A stretch of DNA of 64,000 nt from Adiantum capillus-veneris (taxonomy: Eukaryota; Streptophyta; Polypodiopsida; Polypodiales; Pteridaceae). Location: positions 108,187,977 through 108,251,976 of the forward strand of contig CM043949.1 of assembly GCA_014529385.2 (NCBI GenBank), in the 5' to 3' direction. Below, one piece after another: positions 56,881 to 64,000 of this stretch (within the stretch, counting starts at the first letter, position 1; each line of letters opens with the position of its first letter). Made by a program: the position numbers and the translations under genes. The notes below the pieces were generated by a model. The model was not told the DNA's origin and ran no database searches. It was given only the letters and a program-made list of their open reading frames with translations.

Positions 56881-57633
56881 TTATACTAGGACATAGATTA
56901 AAACTTCAAATGGTACATTGCCTTGTACCAAAGGTAAGACAAATGGTTGATCTGATGCCAGAACCTCCAAAAACCGCTCCCCACCCGGCATGGTGTCAAT
57001 GATGTGCTGGTAGTGAGCCTTCAAATCCATTATTACCTTGATTGAGCGTACACGTGTTGGTATGTGTGCTCTGTCTTGAGGTAGGTTGTACTGATTCATG
57101 TGAAGCTTAGAGGTGCTTAGTCACTGTCCAAGCTTGTGGGAGAGGGTGGTGTTCTTTCCTGAAACAAACTCAGTAGATCCCTAGTTTCTCTAGTGAGAGT
57201 GTGAGCCAATGCTTCCGTTATCTGTGCTGCTGCATCAGGTGCGACTTGAAAACTGACTGTGATAATTACCTCGGTGACTTGAGTTACCCGATTCTCAAAG
57301 TAGAATAGTGTTAATTCTCTATTGTGTAGAGCTCCTTCCATTTTGTTGTTGTGGGTTGGTTGTAGGTTGCGGACATGGTTTCGACCTTCTCCTTCTTCTT
57401 CTTGGCACTTGGCCTATGTATATCCACTGGGTTTGGCGTGTTGGTTGACTCTCCCACTGCAAATCGATTACCGTTACACCTGGCACTCGAGCTTCGATGG
57501 AGATGCGGAGTTCGTGTAGTTGTGCTTGGAGCTCTTCTTCTTCTGTCGTCCAATTAGCAAATCCTGCTAGTCATTCATCCATTCACAATAGTTTAAGGGT
57601 TTCAGTCTTGTAAACAGAAGGGTTTCATGAAAA
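56881..57633 (-). other. Element G leader with small open frames
   Basis: About 850 bp between primer site and gag. Open pieces 57553-57311 (DDRRRRAPSTTTRTPHL), 57341-57117 (MEGALHNRELTLFYFENRVT, ITEALAHTLTRETRDLL) and 57099-56881 (LKAHYQHIIDTMPGGERFLE) read like one protein broken by frameshifts. They may be an ORF upstream of gag. No family recognised. Confidence 0.45.
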
Positions 57634-57653
57634 GATCCTCAGTGGGGGTACCA
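57634..57653 (-). promoter_or_regulatory. Element G primer-binding site
   Basis: Minus strand TGGTACCCCCACTGAGGATC starts two bases after the LTR end CCCGTCA. The tRNA is not identified. Confidence 0.7.
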
Positions 57654-57655
57654 AA

Positions 57656-59211
57656 TGACGGGAGCAAAGCGAACCCCGAACCCCGACGGCCTCTAAAACA
57701 CCGGGGACCGAATGGCGCCCCTCGAGCCTATCATGGTAAAGCAAACAGGGGGCACCACCTAGCTTCAGCGGCTAGGACGCAAACAACACACCACCATAAC
57801 AAAGTTTTCATCCAAGAGAGATGGATGCTTGGGAGTAATGATGAAGAGGAAAGGAAATGAGATCAAGTGAGAGAGAGAGAGAGAGAGAGTGAGGGAGGGG
57901 GTATAGCGGCTTAGTACTTAGGCACCACAAAAGGATGGCGAGTCCGCACACCCTTCACACATACACAAGCTCACTCCAAAACACAAGACTAGGTGGCGAT
58001 TCCGCACACCTCACATGGGCAAAACATTGCAAGAAAACATACTCACAAAACCTCAAGCTTTATTTAGAGAATTAGGCGATGAAATTGGGAGCATAGGGTA
58101 GGGGAATGAGAAGGGAGAGAGTGGTAGAGCACATGGCGGATAGGTGGGAGTTGATGGCGAAAACTCGCACGAGGATTATGGCCATCGTCCTTCATTTAGT
58201 TGCCCTTCATCTTCCATAGCCAAGGGTGTAGAGGTCATGCTCAAGACAAGCATGGTGATTGCAGTGATGGTGATGGTGTGGGTGTGTGTGTGTGCACTAG
58301 GCACACACAGTGCATAGTGTGTTCTTTGGTGATGTTGTGTTGTTTTTGTGTGATGGTGACCCCTCTTTATATAGGGGAGGAGGGGGGGAGAAATTCTAGA
58401 ATTTAGAAATGAAGAAATCATTATCTACATAGGCCATGTGACTGTGGGCCCCACTTGTCTGGCTGTGTGTATATGTGCCAGAATAGCAGTCTCATGAGAG
58501 AGAGACTAAGAGAGAGAGATGGGTTGATGAAAAAAAAGTGAGAGGTGACATGGAGAATAAAGTAATTACAAGAGGGGAGAGAGGGGAGTGTGTTCAGAGG
58601 TGAATCTGTGTGCAGATGTGTGTGAACACAAGAAATATCAGGTAACCACCGGGTGGGGATGGGTCTGTGGGCACCTTTTTTCAGTGAAATTGAGTGTGTG
58701 TGAGTGTGGGGGAGGTTATTTAGCTACAAGACAAGAGACATGGCGCCCTTTAGAGAGAGAGGGGGGTATTTGGGTCATGGGATATGATAGGAGAGAGAAA
58801 GAGGGGGTGGGGTATACTATTTTGGAAGATAGGGTAAGTTGCATGTGAGTTAGGGTGCATTATTGGTGAGTTATAATGCATTATTGGTGAGAGGTGGGGT
58901 AGCTTGAGGGGAGAGAGAAAGGAGAAAGGACAAGGGGAAGAGAGAGGGGGTTGACCTTTTGAGTGGAGGAGAGGAAAAGGGACACCCGGCGGAGCAACAG
59001 TGAAGAAAAAAGAGGCAAGGTGGGGATGGGCTACCCCGCAGGCATGAGGTGGCCTATTTTACCTTTCTTATATATTTACATAATCATACTTTATTTTTTT
59101 CTTACTTTTTTTCCAATGCCTTTTATCACTCCCTCCCTAAGAGGGGGTTTTCATGGGGTGGGGACGAGAGAAGAGGGGTATGGGAGCTTGGCTTGTGAAA
59201 AGCCCCCATCA
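57656..59211 (-). repeat. Element G 5' LTR
   Basis: On the minus strand TGATGGGGGC to CCCGTCA, 1556 bp, near-identical to 49980-51525. The main length difference is in the GA run near 57865. Confidence 0.93.
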
Positions 59212-59660
59212 ATAGTAAGATCATAGTGCTGGTATATTATAGTGGCAATCGATACTTTGACAAGGATGAAAACATGTATTTAGTAATACAAAATCCCTTT
59301 ATTGTGGACAAGTTGGGATTGATAGACACACAGGAGAAGGTTGATGTCAAGGCAAAGAAAAAGTCATCGAAGCTGGACATTCCTAATGAAAATTCTAGGT
59401 GAGTGAATGCGGCAACTCACATCAACACAGACAACACACATGTGGGTTTATACAAGTACGATAATGGAGGGAAAATGCTCTATTACAAATGTGATGAACC
59501 CAATGTGAGAGAGTTAACGGAGCAAAAATGCTTGTACGTGTTCATGTATGAAGTGGAAAGAGATACTCAGGTTATCATGTTGGACAAGTATGATCAAAGA
59601 TACTCTGCTATAGATCACAAGAAGCTATTTTATTTAGATTTTATGAGGAATCTATCAAGA
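59212..59660 (+). pseudogene. Element 4 ORF1, right part
   Basis: Continues ORF1 after element G: KIIVLVYYSGNRYFDKDENM, PFIVDKLGLIDTQEKVD, then past a TGA at 59401 THINTDNTHVGLYKYDNGGK, MLYYKCDEPNVREL, LYVFMYEVERDTQVIMLDKY. Matches element 2 ORF1 residues 60-195. Confidence 0.78.
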
Positions 59661-59902
59661 TCCCAAAAGTCAAAATTGAAGATCGATTGCACGCAATAAG
59701 TTTGTGTTGTGTCGATTGCGTTGCGTTGACTATTGCATGCTTGTCTCCCCGCCTTTCTTGAAAGGAAGAATCTTAATAAATTCCATTAAATTTGTTCCCA
59801 CCTTTTTCTAATCCCGTCCCTCTCTCTCTCTCTCATCGTGCATGCAATAAACAAAGACTCTAGAGTGAAAACCCTCTATTTGCATGTGAAAAAACTCCCT
59901 CT

Positions 59903-59903
<1 letters not shown>

Positions 59904-59983
<80 letters not shown>
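59904..59983. repeat. (CT)n microsatellite
   Basis: About 39 CT units between elements 4 and 5. Confidence 0.97.
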
Positions 59984-59986
<3 letters not shown>

Positions 59987-60486
59987 AATGTGCAGCATGC
60001 CGTCAATGACTCTATGGAAATTCATGTGATGTAGCCTACACACAAAAAAACCATGCTCCTTCTCAGCAAGGCAATGTGCCCCTGTAGCAAGAATCACCTT
60101 GGGTGAGAACGCGGACAAAGAAAAAGAAGGGCTTGAACTCTTGTAGTATCTAATGGGAGCAATACACATCAGTGTGATCTATCCAACTACCCAAGCAAGC
60201 TCGCCCTACCATATGTATTACCTCATAATAATCTATTGGGCTTAGATTTGGCCTTATTTTGGATGTTCTCTCGTAATTGGAGCTTTTATCCCATAGTAGA
60301 AGATCTCTCTCTCCACTACAAGAGGTTCTTCATATTAGCGATGCTAGTAGTGCAATGCTCAAATGTTAAAATCCACGGCGTCGCTATGATCGTCTCTATA
60401 TTATTAGTTGCATAGCGATACTCATAGACTATAGTTGAGGAAGTGCTTGAAACTTACTCTTACTCAAGTTCTGAGATGTCTTTCTT

Positions 60487-61142
60487 TTGACTCAATCAAG
60501 GACTAGAACCTCTCTCCTCAGGTTCAAACACATTTTGACCTTCTGGAAGACCAACAAGTATGGGGCTCAAATTTATATGGACACCAATGAGGAGTACGTA
60601 GTGAGAGTCAATGACCATACAGCTGAATTCAAAGAGAAGGTCAATGCTACCAATCAAGATACCTTTTATATGAATTGAAATGAAGTGCAATATTTGAAGA
60701 TTGGGGATACCAATAATGTGGACTGATGGGGTTTGGAAGTTGATATAATAATTCCAAACATGACCACTAAGGAGGGACCACTAGTGTTAGAATTAGAAGG
60801 ATATGACTAGATAGATGCCAAACCTTTGAAATGCATACATACCAATACCCATAACTTGGAGTTTAATGTTGGGAGGACAATAATGTCATGGATTTGATAT
60901 GGACCACTCGTGCTACAGTGTGGCAGGTGACAACTTTGAAACTTATGTATATTTACAAGATAAGGGAGAAAGGTCTAGTAGACCTTCTCATGCATATCTT
61001 TAGGAATTGTTATAACAACAACTTTATTATGATGACTCCAAAGGAGGTTGAGAAAATTAAGTACCAAGGCTACTCAATTCGAGAAATCATCATGCATATG
61101 AGACCAATCGAGAGAGCATTTGGCAGTATGGCCAACGAATAG
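60487..61142 (+). pseudogene. Element 5 ORF1
   Basis: TNKYGAQIYMDTNEEYVVRV matches DNKQGAKIYKDGMDRYCVKI of element 2. Later VQYLKIGDTNNVD then WGLEVD matches IMYLVVLNPNIVDKWGL, and MMTPKEVEKIKYQGY matches the KKELEGYTYF end. Stops at 60676, 60724, 60808 and 60895. Confidence 0.65.
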
Positions 61143-62084
61143 GGTAGTACAGCTTAAGCTAGCCACCTCAATGAGGAAAGGGATGTAGAAACCACCAAAA
61201 ACTGGAGATGAACAAGTAACACCAACACAAAAAGAGGTCCACACGAGTCACATCTACCCATCCTTGAAGGCTTAGTCGGAGAGGCACTGGCTAGGAGGGT
61301 AGGTGTTGAACACAATTGTAGGGTCAGACCAACCGACTTTCATATTGTGGATATGGGGATCCATATAGCCATTTAGCAAGCTTCATGCAAGTATTGAGAG
61401 CAGAGCACATAAAGGATTCATTCCAAATTCAATGAGTCTTTCAATTCAAATGAGAAGGTGGAATTTTGTGTACAGTTGGAATTTGCAATGACAATAAACA
61501 AATCACAAGGACAAAGCATTTCTAAATTATAAATATACTTGAGTACACCAGTTTTCATCCATGGATAGTTTTATGTAGCATTATTCATAGCAAAATCATC
61601 CAAATCTATAAAAAATTAAATTGGAAAGGATATAGAAACAAAGGATCAATAGCAAGAATACATTGTACACGAAGAAACTCTAGACCTCACAATCTAATAA
61701 TGGATTTGCTCAAAAAGGTAAAAGTATATCACATAACTATTTCTCACATTACTCTACTTACAGTCCTATACTTTTTGCTCATGCAGATAATCTCACCGCA
61801 CAAATATTGTGATTATAGACCTAAACATTGGTCTTTGCACTAAAGAATACTAGTTGTGAAGGATATAAAAGGACTAATGGCATTATGGAAACAAAGTGAT
61901 TCATTAAATTTATGTACAAGTTTCCCATGTGGCTTAATATAAAAAATACTAGAAATACAACCATTTAAGCCCCGCTTAGTTTGAAGGGTTTGGAATGACT
62001 TTTGAAGGTAAGACCTTAACTTGATTCCAGAACATACCACTTGGATCCATCACTGACCTGCCAGACAAGAATGCTAAACCAATT

Positions 62085-62250
62085 GAGTCTTATTGCATAG
62101 AATGCAATAAGAAAGGTGGGAATTTTCCTGATGCTTGTCCTAAGAATACAACAAAGAAAGGAAAAATAGCCATAAATGTAATACAAGTCATTCCATGTAG
62201 CTCCTCAAACAGTGAACCCATAGTACTGGTCCAGATAGCTACTGGGGCAT
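62085..62250 (+). pseudogene. Element 5 zinc knuckle remnant
   Basis: YCIECNKKGGNFPDACPKNT then KGKIAINVIQVIPCSSSN matches CDGCGVNHILPDCPRNPD and NKGKVTMNIVGVLPSASSG of element 2. The His is lost. Confidence 0.65.
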
Positions 62251-62639
62251 AGGCCAAAAACAACAAACAAAATAGCACAAGCGAGTTCGATATGAGCAAC
62301 AAATGTTACGGGCTTTGGAGAAAAAAATGAAGGAAAGTCGCAAATAGAAATCTCAAAAATTGGTTGAGAAAATAGCTTAGTCAATGTCGTCAAATTCAAG
62401 GAATCAAAACCAAGATGGGGAAGACAAGATATACAAACCCATCAATGTGGCGTTAGAAGCGGCCACTTCCCTTCAAGGTATAAACATAGGTGACTATACT
62501 GGAGGAAAGCATTTTATTTGCATCTGGTTAAAACAGTTTGAAGATCCATTATTAGGCCTAGGGTAAGATCAGGCAGGCCAAGGGCCAAGATGGAGCCATG
62601 CGTTCAAGTGGGACCTATCTTTAGCAAGGCATGGTCTAT

Positions 62640-64000
62640 ATAGGGCATGGCTGGGTGGAGAGTTGCAAGCTCCAGTCCTCTTTTGTCTTATATTTTGCCT
62701 TATGCTAGTATCAAAGCTCAAGGGAAAGGAGATTTATGGATGAGGTCAAACCCCTATGATTACCTTGATTACTCTTTGTTTGATTCATGGTGGAAATTTT
62801 TGCGCCGTGGTTTTCATGGTGGCCTGAGCACCAATTGTTGTGACAGCAGCCGAGGGCTCCGGATTTTGAAGCAGACCTCAGTATTCTTCTTTTGCTTCTC
62901 TTGTTTCTTGTGTGGATCTCTGTAGAGATGAAATTGGTGGGCGGTTTGGCAGAGGTGTGCGGTTGGCATGGTTTAATGGTTTGAGATCTCCAAAAATATG
63001 TCACATGGTGGTTAAATCATCTAGATTTTATGGTTGGGGAGGCTGTTGGGTGTTTGGAGCGGGTTGGGGCGCTGGGTTATCAACTTCTAATTGGGGATGT
63101 GGATTTGAAGCCATGGATTTTGCATGGGATTCTGGCTATGGATTTTCTGTGGTGTGAGTCATTGTGGCGGTATTGATGTACGTAGTGTCGGTCTGCTCGT
63201 GTGAATCATCCATGTGGTGCAAGATATGAGTGCGTGCACGTTTGTACTTGAGAGGATCTTCTAGAATGTGCAAACAAGAGATGAACTTCAAGTTGTGAGT
63301 TTTGACTTAGATAGTACTAAATTTTTTTAAAGAAACTTAAAAAGTGAATAATACTAATAAAAGTTTTTTTAAAAATCAAAATGGACGAAATTTGACCCAT
63401 GGAACCACTGATTGGGGCATCAACAAATCACGTGGCATTACAATGCATGTTTACAATAGAAGTGGTTAATGTCAGAAATTTATTGGTTTTCCACCCAACG
63501 CCTGCCATTTCGTCGCCTTGTCTCAAACCATCATCAGAATCAATCTTTTGCACTAGAAGCATGATATGATTGTGAATCGCCTTAGGCCTCAGGCTAACCA
63601 CTTTCTCTATTCTACATTTCAAACTTCTTTGCACTCTAGTCTTCCTCCTTTCTCTCCCCGCTAAAACTCTATAGAATCAATTGAACATTTTGTGTAGGGC
63701 ATTGCTCTTTTTCGTCCCACCTCCATGCTGTGTAATTTTAAAATACGTTGATTTTTCTTGATAAAATACACTGCTTTTGCTTGATAGTGTGAGCACTCCA
63801 TTCCTTGGCTACTCCAGATGCCCAATGAACCGAATGTGTCAAGAAAAAATGAGCTATGAGCAAAAAGAATGTGCTAAAAAAATGATAAAACTTTAGTTCA
63901 AACACTAATGTTTTCAGAGTACAAAGACAAAGTGTTCAACCCACCATGTAATGTGTTATGTGCGTCTCCCCCAGGCATCTACCATTTGCATTGTGAAACT
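62640..64000. other. Unassigned right end
   Basis: Open frames at 62647-62925 and 62912-63157 (Gly/Trp-rich, GWGGCWVFGAGWGAGL) have no family look. No repeat with ends or RNA gene is seen. Confidence 0.5.

Larger units (their letters stand above)
49980..59211 (-). mobile_element. Element G: young Tat-like Ty3/gypsy
   Basis: Full-length, 9.2 kb, minus strand: 5' LTR 59211-57656, primer site, leader, gag, knuckle, protease, RT, RNase H, second RNase H, integrase, polypurine tract, 3' LTR 51525-49980. The LTRs differ by about a dozen substitutions and one short indel in about 1.55 kb by eye, so insertion is recent. atag flanks both ends (49976-49979, 59212-59215). Despite its youth, pol carries several in-frame stops and at least two frameshifts. 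Confidence 0.92.
48540..59660 (+). mobile_element. Element 4: relative of element 2, interrupted by element G
   Basis: Leader with three palindromes and ORF1 start left of 49979; the rest of ORF1 resumes at 59212 after element G. No LTR is visible on the left, where it abuts the hAT remnant, and gag does not follow ORF1 on the right. atag flanks the inserted element on both sides. Confidence 0.75.
60487..62570 (+). mobile_element. Element 5: most decayed relative of element 2
   Basis: ORF1 copy at 60487-61142, a gag trace at 61403 (gagagcagagcacataaa, like 12529) and zinc knuckle text at 62085-62230. No LTRs or palindromes found. Much sequence between 61450 and 62080 is unrelated or beyond recognition. 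Confidence 0.6.

Noticed and set aside
62912..63157. Gly/Trp-rich frame as a gene
   Set aside because: Compositional, no homologous pattern, no promoter or neighbour supporting it.

Overview
The window is a repeat-rich stretch of nuclear DNA from a land plant with a large, retrotransposon-laden genome. Evidence: Ty3/gypsy and Ty1/copia elements at many stages of decay, two unrelated hAT transposase relics, a primer-binding site matching the 3' end of plant initiator tRNA-Met, Tat-type elements with a second RNase H, and many very long (CT/GA)n and (CA/TG)n arrays. No intact ordinary cellular gene is convincing. A non-angiosperm vascular plant such as a fern is my guess from the microsatellites and the unfamiliar gene fragments; nothing here proves it.

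Layout. 1-1076: Ty1/copia reverse transcriptase remnant (minus). 1085-8277: degraded Ty3/gypsy chromovirus (plus). 8332-8916 and 19490-20279: two halves of one disrupted gene or pseudogene ending in a SWIM-type zinc finger. It is split by element 2 (8917-19484), an LTR element with a 5-bp target duplication (tgatg), an unusual ORF1, gag, several zinc knuckles and a protease-like region but no visible reverse transcriptase or integrase; its 3' LTR carries a SINE-like tRNA-related insert. 21740-26350: element 3, a decayed relative of element 2. 27890-about 34200: element 6, a Tat-like gypsy with RT, second RNase H and integrase, with an LTR piece lodged inside it. 34841-37990: microsatellites, minisatellites and a dispersed LTR-like repeat. 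38094-40287: hAT transposase pseudogene (minus). 40660-43009: more dinucleotide arrays. 43346-47312: GC-rich inverted repeats, a tandem array of hairpins, a protein-kinase-like ORF and a RING-like ORF. 47717-48430: a second hAT C-terminal remnant (minus). 48540-59660: element 4, another relative of element 2, cut open by element G (49980-59211, minus), a Tat-like gypsy with two LTRs differing by under 1 percent. 60487-62570: element 5, a fourth relative of element 2. 62640-64000: nothing recognised.

How the parts relate. Elements 2, 3, 4 and 5 form one family. Its hallmarks are an ORF1 protein I do not recognise, gag with non-canonical zinc knuckles, and a long untranslated leader built of diverged modules, each holding a palindrome. 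The palindrome differs between copies yet stays self-complementary. Lacking RT and integrase, element 2 could only have moved with help from another element. Elements 6 and G are pol-bearing gypsy elements of the dual-RNase-H type and share a polypurine/LTR boundary.

Most promising for follow-up: the palindrome-bearing leader and ORF1 of the element 2 family; the hairpin array at 43674-44250, whose arms change together; and the kinase-like ORF it precedes.
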